Shown here: positions 25,665-43,689 of the stretch, piece after piece
How the letters are laid out: each line of letters begins with the position of its first letter
Numbering within the stretch: the stretch's first letter is position 1
Assembly: GCA_016946835.1 (NCBI GenBank)
Contig: JACVTC010000145.1
Location: 92,501 to 155,000, forward strand
From: Neocallimastix lanati (nom. inval.)
Taxonomy: Eukaryota > Neocallimastigomycota > Neocallimastigomycetes > Neocallimastigales > Neocallimastigaceae
Direction of reading: 5' to 3'
DNA length: 62,500 nt
The notes under the pieces: model-generated
Seen by the model: only the letters and a program-made list of their open reading frames with translations
What the model was told of the DNA's origin: nothing
Database searches by the model: none
Position numbers and translations under genes: made by a program

Positions 25665-27093
25665 TTAACCTAAATTATTTCTAAAAGCTTTATTTGGAGC
25701 TGAATATAAAACATCAAAAAAAACTTTTTTATCATACTCAACTTCATCAGAGCATTCATTATATAATGAATAAGTTATTTTATTATCAATATCTCGAAAT
25801 ATAGTGTATTCGATACTACTTAACAAAAATTATATTAAATTTTTATTATATTTATTATGTAATAATGAAATAAGACATGTTAATTTCATTAAATTACATT
25901 CAGTATAATCATCTGTATCAAATTTTGAATCATATATATAATTAGGATTATTTAATATTTTTTCTAACTCATCATTATTTGATAAATAATTTTTAACAAA
26001 AATTTAAATTGGATATATTTTCGAAATCATATTCAAATTCATTATTTTTTGATAATTTTATATAATATTTATTTAATCTATTATATTTTTTTGGTTCTTT
26101 TAATTTTATATATTCATCATAAGACAAATAATATGGCTTATTACTATTGTCATTTTCAATATAATTTTCAGTAAATTTAGGATTATCTACTACTTCATAA
26201 TTTAATTTATCATTATAATAAAAATTATATCTATTTAATAAAGTGTTACGATAATAAGATTCTAACCCTTTATGTGTAATAAAGAAATTAATTGATTCAT
26301 CATCACACATTGTGTTAATAAAATCTTCATAATACTTGTCATTACATTTAACATATAATTTATTACATCTATAAAAAACATTTGAATATTTTTTTAAAAC
26401 TTCAAAAGGAAAATATAATAGAAAATTTAAATGTGTTGAAGAACATTTTGATTTAGTAATATCTGCAAAAGATTCAGATAAATATTTTAATAACTTTAGA
26501 CTTCTACAAGTTTTATGAAATATACATTCAAAATGATTTATTGAATAAATTGAATCATGTATTTTTTCTAATAAAATTTTATTATTGTCAGTTAAAAATT
26601 CAAATACTTCAAATTTGCAATCACTTTGTGGAATTTTTGGATAAAATAACCTAAATAATTCAACTGTTATAAAATCATATTTATATAAACAGGATAATAA
26701 TAATGAAAAATCAAAATTTTTTATAAACATTCTTACTATTTGAGTATTATTTTCATTAAAAAATTGATTTAATAAAAACTTGTTAGGAATAACTAAACTA
26801 AATGCACTACGAAGATTCGGTCCATAATTTGGAACAATTATAAATTTATAATTATAAAAATTATTACATATGTTTATAAAACGATTATATTGTTTAATAT
26901 TTTCTATTTTAAAAGATTGACTAGCTAATATACTTATATCTATTACATATTCATGATTTTATATTATATCATAATTAAATAGTGGCTCATATAAACAGAT
27001 TCCCTCTTTCGCTAATTTCAATAATATTTCAGGATCACAATTATTATTTAATTCCTGATAAAATAATTTTGTATTTTTTTCAAAATTATTCAT
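25665..27093 (-). pseudogene. decayed gene of an unrecognised Asn/Tyr/Phe-rich family
   Basis: A continuous minus-strand reading frame starts at ATG 27093 (MNNFEKNTKLFYQEL) but is cut by an in-frame TAA at 26959-26961. It reopens through 26730-25993 (245 codons) and, after that stop, continues in another frame (NDELEKILNNPNYIYDSKF, then LMKLTCLISLLHNKYNK) to about 25665, with more stops. Together about 470 codons. The helical LLKLAKEGI and LISLLHNKYNKNLI phrases faintly recall ankyrin-type repeats, but I see no clear repeat. No catalytic motif or signal peptide. Few disruptions suggest recent inactivation. Confidence 0.6.
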
Positions 27094-27364
27094 TATAATA
27101 CAATTAAAATAATAAAAGAAAAAATACTTTTCTATTAAAATTAATATTATTTAAGTTTTATTAAATATAATATAATAAAATAATATAATATAGCAATTTA
27201 TTATAAATATTTATTATTAAAGGTTAAGAATTTTGAGTTTATAATATATTATGTAAAATTTTTTATTACATAAAAAATTTTTAATATATTTTAGGATCGA
27301 CTATTTAAATTATTAATAAATAATATACTTTTTATTTATATTATTTTATTGTGATTTATACATA

Positions 27365-28245
<881 letters not shown>

Positions 28246-28514
28246 TTTTGCAGTAGAAAACATCGCAAAAGAAATATCATTTAATAAATATGAGATAAAA
28301 ATAGTTAAAATATTTATAAAATTTAAATTTTCTTAATAGCAACAAAATATTTATAAAATTTAAAATTTCCTAATAGCAACAAGTACAACCAATCTTTGAA
28401 TTCACCTGATAACCCTCTTTCATTATTTCAAACTTTTTTTTTGGCACAAAACTAAACCTAAATTTACAAATTTAATATCAATTTTTTTTTATTTTTTTTA
28501 TTTTTTTTTTTTTT

Positions 28515-28765
28515 TTGTGATCAATTGATACGGCTTTCCGGACGCTTTTTTTCAACCCATAAAATGTTGAAATAAATTCTTGTAAAGCGTCAAATTTTTA
28601 ATTTTTCAAACTCTGCTTTTCTAATATCTGTTTTTAATAATAAATAAAACAGTTACGATTATGAAGGGTATAATGAAAACTATAATAAAGATAACCATAC
28701 CATATTTTTGAAACTTTAATGGTTTACATTCTAGACATTGGTTTAAACCTAAAACAAATCAAATT
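28515..28765 (-). pseudogene. fragment of a membrane protein
   Basis: On the minus strand NQCLECKPLKFQKYG leads into a clear transmembrane segment (MVIFIIVFIIPFIIVTVLFI) and a basic stop-transfer sequence. Shifted frames continue as RKAEFEKLKI and DALQEFISTFYGLKKSVRKA. The arrangement (Cys-x-x-Cys ectodomain end, one membrane helix, cytoplasmic tail) suggests the C-terminal part of a receptor-like protein. A TTTTAG acceptor-like site lies just before it, so it could be the last exon of a lost gene. Family not recognised. Confidence 0.4.
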
Positions 28766-28769
28766 TTTG

Positions 28770-29501
28770 GTTTAACAATACCTGATAGATACTAATGACT
28801 GTTTTATTTTTTTTTTATTAATTAATTATTAATTTTGATTTAAATTATTATTCTACTAGAACAATCAATTCTATATAGATACAATCTATCACTATCGTTT
28901 TTATTTACTTATTTATTCCTTTATTTATCTATTCATTTATTCATTTATTTATTTATTATGTAATTAATGATTTGTATTAATTATCTATATATATTTATAT
29001 ATACCTTTTTTTTTTTTTTTTTTTTTTCATAGTTTTTATATTTTATTATATAAAAATAAACATTTAAAAAAAAAAAAAACGTAAAAAAAAAAAAAATTGA
29101 AATTAAATCAAAATAATATATAAATTCTATAATTCAAGTACTTTAATTATCATATTAAAAAGCAATTTTATATTTATTATTATTTAATATTAATTTATTT
29201 ATATTTATTTATTTATTATTTTTATTATTTTTTATTTTTGTTTTTATGAAATTATATATATATATATATAATACATATAATATATTAAATAAATGAAATA
29301 AAAAGAAAATTATTATTATGATAAAATTTTAAATTTTATAAAAATTTTATTTTCATTATTAATTTCATTTATTTATTCTATTTTCCTCTTTATTGTTTAT
29401 CTTAATTTATTTATTATTTATTATCATTATTTATTATTATTATTATTATATATTTATTAATTTATTAATTATTATTATTTTGAAATGCTTGATTTATTTA
29501 T
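28770..29501. other. A/T-rich spacer
   Basis: ATTTATTTATTC-type tracts, poly(T) at 29007-29027 and an AT array at 29255-29270. No gene seen; it contains the 3' flank of PHO88/SND3. Confidence 0.7.
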
Positions 29502-31020
29502 TTATTTTCTCTTCTTTTCCATACGTTTTAATGCTCTTTTATTAACAGCTTCTTCCTTTGGACTTTTTTTTTTATTATTTTAAATTTCAATTTTTTAATT
29601 TAATAATATTAAAATGATAGACAAAGAAAAATAAAATTTATTATTATTATTAATATTAATATTATTATTATTATTATTAACATTATATTTTTTTTATTTT
29701 ATTTTATTTTATGTTATTATATTAATATTTTATTATATTATTTCTATACTTACGAAAAGATGCTAGGAGCCTTAAATGGTCTAGCTAAATCACCAGTAGC
29801 TGGTTTACCAAAAATGTGAATACTAACTAATGGTTGATCGAAAAGATTCTTAATAGCTAAGAGACTTTGAAGAGCTAATGGTTTAATAATTTGGAATTTG
29901 TAATAAAGGAAAGTAATAAGAGCTACAGTAACACCAATACTGACGAACATTTGTTTACATTTATTCATATCATATTCCATAATAGTTTGAGTAACGATTT
30001 CATTTCCTTCAGAATCCCTTTTTATTTTTATTTTTATTTTTTATTTTTTTTTTTTTTTTTTTTTTTTGATTATGATTAAGTTTTTTTAAATTTTAATTAT
30101 TTATTAATTTATTTAATAATAATAATAATAATTTATAATTCAATATTCTATTTAAATATTTTTAATAAGTATAAAAAAATATATTTACTTGGTAGTAGCT
30201 TGAGGTTTATCTAACATAATAGCATTTTTGATATAAAGTTTTCCAGTATCTTTTATTTTTTTTTTTTTTTTTTATTTATTAGAATTAATATAAATAATTA
30301 TATGTATATATATATATATTTTATTTTTAATATCTTTATTAAAAATAGTTTTCTTCGATAAAAATTTTATATTAAATATTATTAAATATTAATATATTAA
30401 AACTAATGGTTTTAACAAATAAATACCATTCTTCTTTTTGATTTGGAAGTATATTAAAGTAGCTGCAAAAAGAGAAATAGATTGGGAAACACCATAGATA
30501 ATGAATAAAATCCTATTTTTTTTATTAAATTTATATTTTTTTTTTTTTTGGATAGATAAATATAAAATTAAATATATACTCATTCGAAAAAAATAATAAT
30601 AATAATAATAATCTTACATTTTGTTAGTTTGATTTTGAAAATCAATCTTATTGAGCTTTTTTTTTTTAAAAAAAAAATAAAACAAATAGTTAAGTTTTAA
30701 TTATATATATATATTAGAAAGTATATTATAATAATATTATTAATTATATCCTTTTTTTTTTATTAATTAATTAATTATTAGTAGTATTATTATATATATT
30801 TTTTTTTATTTCCTTCTAGTTTTATTTACTAATATTTAAGGGTACTTACGAATTGCATTCCAATAATGATAGTGAACATAAACAAAAACTATTTTTTTTT
30901 AATTTTAATTTTAATAAATTTCATTAGTATTATTAATATTATTTATTAACATTTAACTTTTTAATTTTTATTATTATTCATTATTACTTGTCTATTTCCT
31001 GGAGTGTTGATAGAACTCAT
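29502..31020 (-). CDS. SND3: PHO88/SND3-like ER membrane protein (7 exons)
   Basis: Exons inferred by frame and homology: 31020-30988, 30888-30850, 30655-30618, 30512-30427, 30249-30189, 30017-29754, 29562-29502. They total 582 nt, 193 residues plus stop, with every phase matching; yeast Pho88 is 188. The strongest evidence is IHIFGKPATGDLARPFKAPS (152-171), the family's signature near the C-terminus. Membrane segments: about 12-24, 38-59 and 109-125. The middle (ILFIIYGVSQS and after) follows the yeast layout. The tail is basic (NKRALKRMEKKRK). In yeast the protein acts in SRP-independent targeting of membrane proteins to the ER and affects phosphate uptake. Donors are GTAAGT, GTAATA, GTATTT or similar; four of six acceptors are AAG preceded by A-rich tracts. 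Confidence 0.92.
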
Positions 31021-31925
31021 TTTTTCTTTTTATTTATTTCTTTATTTATTTTTATTGATTTATTTAATTTAATTTAAAGAGGAAATTTGATTTATTGATT
31101 TATATTTTATTTTATTTTTTTATTTTGGGAAAAAAAAAAAAAAAATACTTTATATTTATAGTTATATTAAAATAATTTTATTTATGGATAATCTTTTTTT
31201 TTATATATTTGGTAATTATTAATTATTAATAATTAACTACTTATTTATTAATTATTATTTATTAATTTATTTATTTATTAATTATTATTTATTAATTTAT
31301 TTATTTATTATTTATTATTTATTATTCAATTATTTATTATTTATTATTTGTTATTTATTATTTATTATTTATTATTTATTTATTCAATTATTTATTATTT
31401 TATTATTTAATTATTTATTATTTATTGTTTATTGTTTATTGTTTATTGTTTATTTATTTATTTATTTATTTTTTATCTATTGATATGAAATAGAAATAAA
31501 AACTCTAATTAATAATAAATTTATGTTAATTAATAAATGGTGTAAAAACATAAATTTATGCATTAATCTAGTTTTTATTTATATATTTTTATTATTTAAT
31601 ATAAGCATTAATGAAAGTGAATTTAATACTTAATACTTCAATATTGGAAAAGAGAAAAATACTTAAAAATAGTTTTTAGTTCTCTGTCCAAGAATAAGAA
31701 ATAATAGATTATAGTAATTCTTTAATATTTTATTATTACCAAGAACATTATTTAATAAAATTAAAGTTATTTATTTATATTATTCAATATTCAAATACAT
31801 TGGTTAATCAATCAATCAATATTAAAAATTTAATTAATTAATATGTTTTTTTTTTTAATAACTTTAATTTATATTAAAATTAATTTTATGTCAATTGAAT
31901 TAATTTGGGATATTATATTGTATAA

Positions 31926-31976
<51 letters not shown>

Positions 31977-32690
31977 CAACTAAATGAATAAATAAATATA
32001 TAATTAAATAAATATATAAATAAATATATAAATAAATAACAACTAAATGAATAAATAAATATATAATTAAATAAATATATAAAATAAATAAATAATTTTT
32101 TTTATTCTATTTGATTTGATATAAATTGTATCCACTTTTATAATTCTACATAGATACGAATATCGTATAACCACTATTATTCAACTATACAAAATAGATT
32201 TATATTTATAGAAATATTAAACATTTTAATAAAATTAAACATAACTTTTTTTTTTTTATTAATATATATATATATAAAATAAACTATATAGCATCATCAT
32301 AATAAAATGTATGTGTAATAATTATGACTGAATAAACCATCTTACATTGACATTGTCCATATTAAATACTTTTAATATTATTTAATTTTATTTATAACAT
32401 TTTATATATGTGGGAATTATTTTAATTTTTATTTTTATTTTTTTTTATATATATATTTTTTTTTTATTTTTTTAGATTTAATTTTAGTTAAAATATATAT
32501 ATACATAAATAAATTAAATCATATTTTTTGTTAATTTTTAATAAACTTTAAAAATATATTTTATTAGTTTTTTTCTTTTTTTAAAGAGGTCAACTAATTT
32601 CAATAAAAAAAAAAAAGTATATACATATCATTTTCAAAAAATTTCTTAATTTCATATTAATTAATATAAATTATAATTATTTTTAAAAAC

Positions 32691-32748
<58 letters not shown>

Positions 32749-33205
32749 TAAAAAGTCATGAATTTATGAGTTTATAATTATGTCAACTTTATTAAAGAGT
32801 TACTTTCACTTAAATACTTTTATATTAATACATATTGACTTATATATTTTTATATTACAAAATGTTTCAATACATTAATTTCATTTTCATATTATAATAT
32901 CAATTATTTTTATCATTAATACTTTTGGGTAATTAATTATATTTATTTATTTATTTATTTATTTATTTATTATTTAGTTTCATAATTATTATTTAATTTT
33001 CTATTATTTTATTTATTTATTATTTATTTATTTATTTTTTTTTATTTTATATAATAAAAGAAATATTATTAATTTAATAGGATACTTTTTTTTTTTTTTT
33101 TTTTTAATTATTTATTATTAGAAAAAATTAAATTATTATTATTATTATTAATATTATTATTATATTAATTTAATTATTTATTATACTGTTTTATTTTTGA
33201 TTTAA
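31021..33205. other. A/T-rich spacer between SND3 and YME1
   Basis: Simple repeats dominate: TTATTTA-type blocks (31225-31470), AAATA/AAAT arrays (31925-32095), a TTA array (32696-32747) and TTTA arrays (32940-33045). No gene seen. Confidence 0.75.
31925..32095. repeat. AAAT array plus duplicated 60-70-bp block
   Basis: Pure AAAT units (31925-31975) are followed by two near-identical copies of a block starting AACAACTAAATGAATAAATA (31974 and 32037). Confidence 0.85.
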
Positions 33206-37033
<3,828 letters not shown>

Positions 37034-37209
37034 TCTAAGACTAAAAATAATAAAAAATATTAAAATAAAATAATTAATTAAAATTATTAAAGATTCAATT
37101 ATATATAAAAATATTTATATTCAATTAATTTGTTATAAGAGTATTAAATTATTGGCATTAAAAAATAAAATAAAATAAAATAATATAAAATAAAATAAAA
37201 TAAAATAAA

Positions 37210-37243
<34 letters not shown>

Positions 37244-37893
37244 ATATTTGAAAATTCTTTTAAATTTTTTCTTACTTTATAATATTTAGAATTTTGATTC
37301 CAATATCTAATATTTTATAATGCAATTAACAATATCAAAAGAAAAAAAACTAAGAAAAATAAATAATTTTATGGATAATTTGATTACTACCAAAGTTCAT
37401 GATTGTGAAATTAAAATTGCGTTATTGTTCAATAGTTTGATTTATTATAATTATTATAATAAATATAAAATATATATATATATATATATTTATTATTTCA
37501 AAATTAGTATAGGTTAATTTCTTATTTTTATATTTATAGTTCAAATAATATTAAATTGTGAAGTATCTGAATTAAATAATTTACTTTTAAATTGTTAAAT
37601 ATATTCATTTAAAATTTTACATTTATTTTTTTGTTTTATTTTAATGATTTCTTAATTTAAAATTACAAAAGTAATAATTAATAAATACGCTCGAATTCAC
37701 GTTAATTTCGACAATTCTTATCATAAAACTAATTATTTTCATTATTATTATTATTATTCTAATTATTATTATTTAGCTTTTTATTTTATCTTATTTAAAA
37801 TAGAACTAAACGAAATTTCCCATAAATATTTTTTTAATACTACAATAAATGATAAAAACATTTTTTAATACAATACATAATTACCGAAAAAAA

Positions 37894-37925
<32 letters not shown>

Positions 37926-38709
37926 AATGAAAATATATAGTAATTATTATTACTACTATATATTTTCATTTTCAAATACTTTATTATTTTTCCTTTTTAT
38001 ACTTTTTTAAATCAATTTCATTTTACATTTTCTATTTTTTTCATTATTTTATATATAAAATATATTTTTCTATTGTTTAATAATATTCCATTCAATTTTG
38101 AAAATTTACAATTTCTTTTATTTTAATAATAATAATAATGAAAAATAAAACATTAAATATAAAATTTCAAATAATATCACTGTTAATTCTTAATTCTATC
38201 ATTGTTTATAAAAACATATTTAAAATTTAAATGTTGATTTTCATTATAATTATTTTAATGCTGTTTATTGATTATATATATTGATTTAATAGTTTCATTT
38301 ATTGGTTTTAAATAAATTTTAAATTTTTGGGTTATAATTAAATATTTATAATAAATTTAAATATACCTTTTTTTAAATGTTCAATAGTTAATATTTTAAA
38401 AGATATTGTTATTGATTTTGAAATAAATAACTTAACTTTATATTACTCTAATTATGAAATTATATAATTGTATTTTATTTTTTGTAAAAAATTTAAAAAT
38501 AAAAAAACAAAAAAAAAAAAAAAAAGTATCAATATATATTAATATTATTTTTCTTAATAATAAATAATACTAATTCTTTTTACAAGTAAAAATATAAAAA
38601 AAAAAAAAAAAAAAGATAAACTTTTGTTTTAAAAAAAAACGAAATTAAATTTTATTATTAAATAAAATTTGAAATTTATATATTATAAACAACAATAGCA
38701 TATTTTTAT

Positions 38710-38765
<56 letters not shown>

Positions 38766-39671
38766 TTATTTATTTATTTATTTATTTATTTATTATTTAT
38801 TTATTATTTATTTATTATTTATTTATTTATTTTTCATTTATTTATTTATTTATTTATTCAATTATTTATTTATTTATTTATTTATTTTTTAAAATTTTTA
38901 ATTATATTGTTATTATATATAAAATTTATCAAATATTTTATATTATAATATATTATTTTATATTGTTAATTATTTGGTATTTATTATTTTATTAATTAAA
39001 AAAAAAAAAGAAATAAAAAAATTTGCGGGGATAAATTAAATATAAATTATATTCAAATAAATAAATAACATTAATAGAAAAAAAAAAAAAAAAAAGTTTA
39101 AATTTCAAATTTTATATTAATATTAGTATTTTATTTTATTTTATATATAATTTTATTTTATATTGAAACTTCATATATTAATTATTATATTCAAATTGAT
39201 TTGCTTCAATTTATTGATTTACATTTTATTGGTTTATAATATATTAAAGACATTAATTAAAAAAAAAATAAATATTAAAAAATAAAAAAATGGAGAAAAA
39301 AAATTTTTCATTTTTTTTTTTTTTTTTTTTTTAAAAAAAAAAGCGTTAAATAATGAATGAATTATCATCATTCCTATTTTAGAATGAGTTAACTTAAATA
39401 TAATTAAATAAAAATTACAAATCTAAAACTATTTTTTTTTAATAACTACTAAATATATATGAAAATTAAAGAGAAAAAATTATAAAAGTATTAGATTTTC
39501 ATGGTTTTAACAATACTATTTTTTAAAATAATAATGAATCAATGAATAATATAATAATGTCAGGTATTAGTTTAAAACACTAAAAAATATAGGATTAATT
39601 ATTTTTATCTGTATTTTTTTTTTAAATTTTTATTTTTTAAATTTTCAAAAATAGAAATAAAAATAAAATTT
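37034..39671. other. A/T-rich intergenic region upstream of YME1
   Basis: Contains AAAAT units (37165-37215), poly(A) runs (37213-37240, 37889-37911), TTTA arrays (38712-38885) and many A/T tracts. A 65-codon ORF at 37320-37517 ends in an AT array and has no recognisable feature. The YME1 promoter should lie just right of 37033; no motif stands out. Confidence 0.7.
38712..38885. repeat. TTTA tetranucleotide array
   Basis: About 170 bp of TTTA units with occasional TTATT slips and one TTCATTT/TTCAATT interruption each. Confidence 0.93.
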
Positions 39672-39673
39672 TA

Positions 39674-39678
39674 CTCCA

Positions 39679-39711
<33 letters not shown>

Positions 39712-39809
39712 ATTATAAAAAATATAAAATTAAATTTATTATATTTATTTAAAATTTATTTTATTTTGATTATAGAATATTAAAATAAAAAAAAAAAAAA
39801 AAAGTGGAG
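39674..39809. mobile_element. possible 136-bp Tc1/mariner-like MITE
   Basis: CTCCACT plus a T-run at the left end (39674 on) is mirrored by an A-run plus AGTGGAG at the right end (803-809), giving perfect terminal inverted repeats. The outer flanks are TA on both sides (39672-39673 and 39810-39811), as expected for the TA duplication of Tc1/mariner elements. No transposase. The long T/A parts could pair by chance, but the CTCCAC/GTGGAG ends are hard to explain in this base composition. Confidence 0.5.
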
Positions 39810-39811
39810 TA

Positions 39812-40947
39812 CATTGAATTAGTTAAAATTATTTTTATTTTATTTTATTTTTTTGAAATTCATTATCAAATATTAAAATTTTTATCTTAATAAAATAAAA
39901 TCTTCGTTATTCTTATTTTTTTTTATTACTTTTTAATATTTAAATTAATTATATAAAATACCTCTACTTATGTTTTTATATTTATTTTAATTATTATTAT
40001 AAACTTTAAATATCATAAAAATAAAATTATAATACGTTTTTTTTTTATTTCCAAATCTATCTGATCAAATATTTAATATCATTATTATTAGTAATGAGAT
40101 TAATAAAAATTATTCTACTACGTTTCTAATTTTCACTAAATTATTACTATAATTTAAAAGACTGTAATCATCATTAAAAATATTCTTAATAATATTAATT
40201 TTGGATATGGATAAAATGATCAAAGAAATTTCATCTATTATATATTATTTTTATAAATAAAGATTAAATATTATTATTTAAAAAAAAAAAAAAGATATTA
40301 TAATATGTTTTTATATATTTTTATATATTTTATTCATCATAATAATAATGAAAAAAATTTAAAAATTAACAACAAAATGAAATATAATATTTAAAAAAAA
40401 AAAAAAAAAAAAAAAGGAATTGTTATTAAATGTTTAAATAATTATTATTCTAATACTGTTACTACTTTTTATTGTAATTATCATTATCACTTTATAAGTT
40501 ATAAAACTTTAAATCTGATCATATTATTATAAAGTAGTTTGTTTTTCTTGTCTTTATTGAATAATGAAGTTTAGTTATACTTTCATTATTATTATAAATT
40601 AATACTAAATTTTAAGTTAATAAAAATTCATATAAATATTTTTAAATAATTTTAATGTTCAGTATTAAGTTTTAATATTAATGATAATTTATAATATAAT
40701 AAAAATATATTGTTAATTATTTTAATCTTAATTATTATTTATACAATGAAAATGAATACTAAAATATGAAAAATAAATTTAAGATATTATAAATAAACAT
40801 CTAAAATAAAAATAATATTATTTTTTAATTATATTATTTTATTTATATATATATAAATATATATATATATATTTTTTTTTTTTATTGATTAAAGACTTTT
40901 GTCTCTCCCACATATTAATATATATATATATATATATATATAACAAA
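39812..40947. other. A/T-rich spacer before the gene array
   Basis: A/T tracts with poly(A) at 40393-40416. No gene or promoter motif seen. Confidence 0.7.
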
Positions 40948-41170
40948 CAGTATATTACAGAAATAATATTTATAATATTCCAAAAGCATTTAAATTCTTT
41001 AAGCAAAGAAAAATTCACCAGAAAATCCATTAAATCAAATTTTAATTAAAAGAAAATATAGAAATTTGTTCTAAATATTCATTAAAGACAATTTCAAATG
41101 AAAAAAAAAAAAAAAGAAAAACCTTCGTAAAAACAATAGAAATAATTTTAAAATAAATATTGATTATTAA
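40948..41170 (+). pseudogene. truncated, intron-less relic of the array family
   Basis: The first part (40950-40975) matches the 34-nt exon 1 of the intact genes with a lost ATG. It is joined directly to the IPKA(Y/F)KFFKQRK segment, missing the intron and about 70 codons. A second deletion joins KQRK to the NSPENPLNQ segment, missing about 27 codons. The 3' third, up to INIDY and the stop, is preserved except for a lengthened A-run. It encodes ICSKYSL like the copies at 46.0 and 52.4 kb. Plus orientation, like the right arm. Confidence 0.85.
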
Positions 41171-41227
41171 ATATAATTCATCAATTTATTATGATATATA
41201 TTATAATTTAATATTATATAAATTAGA

Positions 41228-41269
<42 letters not shown>

Positions 41270-41295
41270 AAAATAAATAGAGTTTTATAAATATT

Positions 41296-41350
<55 letters not shown>

Positions 41351-42289
41351 TAAATAAAACAATAATTGAAATAAATATTTTATTATACTTTTTAAAAACA
41401 AATAAATATTTTATTATACTTTTTAAAAACAAATAAATATTTTATTATACTTTTTAAAAACAAGTTTATTATTATAATTATTTTAATTTAATATTATAAT
41501 ATATACATATAATTATTTTTAAAAAATTACTTGAAAATATAAGAATAAATAAAAAAAGAATTTACTATAAATATTTTTTTATTATTATTATTGTTATTTA
41601 TTAAATAATGTTAAAATATAAAATAAAATGTAAAAAATTATATATTATTCCATGATATTTTTTTTTAAAATTAATTAAACAAAAATATTATTTATAATTT
41701 AATATAACAAATTTTATTTTATTTTTTTTTATTTTGTGTATGTAATTAGATTATTTACTATTGCTATATTCGTAATAAACAATATATTTATGTTTAGTTT
41801 TAATATTTTTATAATATAAATTAAAATATTGCTATTATTAATAAAATAAAATAGAGTATAATAAAAATAAAAATAAATAATAATAATTTTGAGGTTTTTT
41901 ATTAAACTTTATTTTTTTATTTTTTATTATTTATTCTTTTTTTTTTTTTTATTATATTATTATAATTATTATTTATATTTTATGTTTTTATTTACATAAC
42001 TATATAAATACATAATATAAAGTTATTTATAATTAACTTTTATATTATTTAAAATTAAATTTTAAATTAGAATAAAACATGAAGATAGTTTTATGTCTAA
42101 ATAAATATTTGATTTGATTTATATTTAAAATAACTTCATTTATTATTTTAATTTTTTTATTTTCTATTTTTTATTGATTTAATTCAATAAATGGGTATGA
42201 AAAATATAATTTATAATTTAATAAAAATTATTTATATATATATAAATTATAAATTATAATATATATCATAATAAATTGAGGAATTATAT
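41171..42289 (+). other. orphan flank of an array unit and inversion junction
   Basis: This stretch repeats, in plus orientation, the spacer seen before the right-arm genes: the (A)TGTAATTAGATTATTT segment near 41738-41757 and the AATAATTTTGAGGTTT segment near 41880-41898. From about 41900 the sequence becomes the 3' flank of a minus-strand gene (inverse of the block seen after each plus copy, including TGAAGATAGTTTTATGTC near 42080). The switch near 41900 is therefore a rearrangement breakpoint. Confidence 0.55.
41369..41461. repeat. three perfect 31-bp tandem repeats
   Basis: The 31-bp unit occurs three times without a mismatch (41369-41399, 41400-41430, 41431-41461). The unit runs from AAATAAATATTTTATTATAC to TTTTTAAAAAC. 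Single copies of a related sequence occur in other array units (near 49120-49150 and 53640-53690), so this is a local expansion. Confidence 0.9.
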
Positions 42290-42875
42290 TTAATAATCAA
42301 TATTTATTTTAAAGTTATTTCTATTGTTTTTACGAATATTTTTCTTTTTTTCATTTGAAATTTTCTTTAATGAATATTTAGATGAAATTTCTATATTTTC
42401 TTTTATTGAAATTTGATTTAATGGATTTTCTGGTGAATTTTTCCAAGCTCTTTGAATATGTTTTTCTAATTCTGATTTTGAATATATTTTATTGCTAGCT
42501 TCATATTGTTCTAATTTTCTTTGTTTAAAGAACTTATATGCCTTTGTAATATTTATTAAATTCTTTTGATTTAATTCATTATTTATTATGATATTTTTTT
42601 CATTTTTATTTTCAATCTCATTTGATTGCTTCAGTTCATTTGCAGAAGAAGTAGTCACATTTTTATTTTTATTTAAATCTTTTTTAGCTCTTCTTACAGC
42701 AACTTTATATGATTCTATTAAAAATATGAATTAAAGCAAATGTATATATATATATTATTATTATTATTGATATGAATATATATTTTATTTAATTTAATAA
42801 ATAATATAAAAGTAATATTAAAAAATATTAAATATACATACTTTCATTATAAATGTTATTTCCGTAATATGCCAT
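42290..42875 (-). CDS. array family gene, left-arm copy 1
   Basis: Two exons: 42875-42842 (34 nt, MAYYGNNIYNE plus one base) and 42714-42290 (425 nt); the intron has GTATGT donor and TAG acceptor. Protein 152 residues, very rich in Asn/Lys/Glu/Ile. After the YYGNN start comes a basic stretch (SYKVAVRRAKKDLNKNK), a variable polar part, then the best conserved core: KAYKFFKQRK, SELEKHIQRAWKNSPENPLNQ, and a basic tail (KKKNIRKNNRNNFK). No signal peptide or membrane helix; a nuclear or nucleic-acid-binding protein is plausible from charge only. It differs from the other copies by INITKAY (others INIPKAY), LEQYE and NELKQ. Long A-run before the ATG. Function unknown. Confidence 0.82.
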
Positions 42876-43190
42876 TTTCTTTTATTTTTTTTTTTAATTC
42901 TTTTATTAATAGTTAAAAAATGTTAAAATTTAAGTTTAGATATTTACTTTTTTTATAATATTATAAATTATTAGTATTTAGTAAATAATTTATTTTTTTC
43001 AATTATAAAATTTCGATGAAGTAATAAAAAATATAGAAAATTTCTTTTCTTTTATATTTTTTCTTTTATTGAAATAGGAATAATAAAAAAATAATAATTT
43101 ACAAACATTCAAATTAAATGATAGAAGTATTTAATTTTATTTAATATAATTTTATTAAATTTTTAATAATTATTAATAATAATTTAAAAA

Positions 43191-43235
43191 GATTTACTTT
43201 ACCACAGATTTTTAAACTTTAAATAATAATAAATT
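43191..43235 (-). promoter_or_regulatory. conserved upstream element, copy 1
   Basis: Inverse of the TTTAAAGTTTA...TGTGG.AAGTAAATC block found before every copy. It lies 316 bp upstream of this ATG. Probably core promoter or transcription start; function inferred only from position and conservation. Confidence 0.5.
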
Positions 43236-43689
43236 AAAAAAATATATATATATATATATATATTTAATATATATTTATATTTATTAATTATATTTATAAA
43301 TTAATATATTTAAAAATTAATATATCAAAGAAAATACAGAATAACTAAACCTCAAAATTCATTTTTTATTTTTATTTTATTTTATTATTAACAACATCAA
43401 TTTTTATATATATTATTATTTATATAAATATTAAATATTTAAATTAAATATAAAATATTATTTATTATTATGAATATATCAATAGAAAATAACAAAGTTA
43501 TATCCAAAAAAAAAATAAAAATAAAAATAAAAATAAAAATTTATTATTGAAAAATTATAGATAATGCTTTTGTTTAATTAAGAATAATATAAAGGAATAA
43601 TATATAATTATTAATATTTTGGAATATATTTTAATATTATTTATTAAATAGTAATAATAATATAAAAAATATATTTTAAATAGATAATA

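Noticed and set aside
25665-27093. Ankyrin-repeat protein
   Set aside because: A few LLKLAKEG/LISLLHNKY phrases are suggestive, but no regular 33-residue repeat with the TPLH-type motif is visible.
40839-41030. Minus-strand 63-codon ORF containing FSLLKEFKCFWN
   Set aside because: It is antisense to the truncated array relic at 40948-41170.
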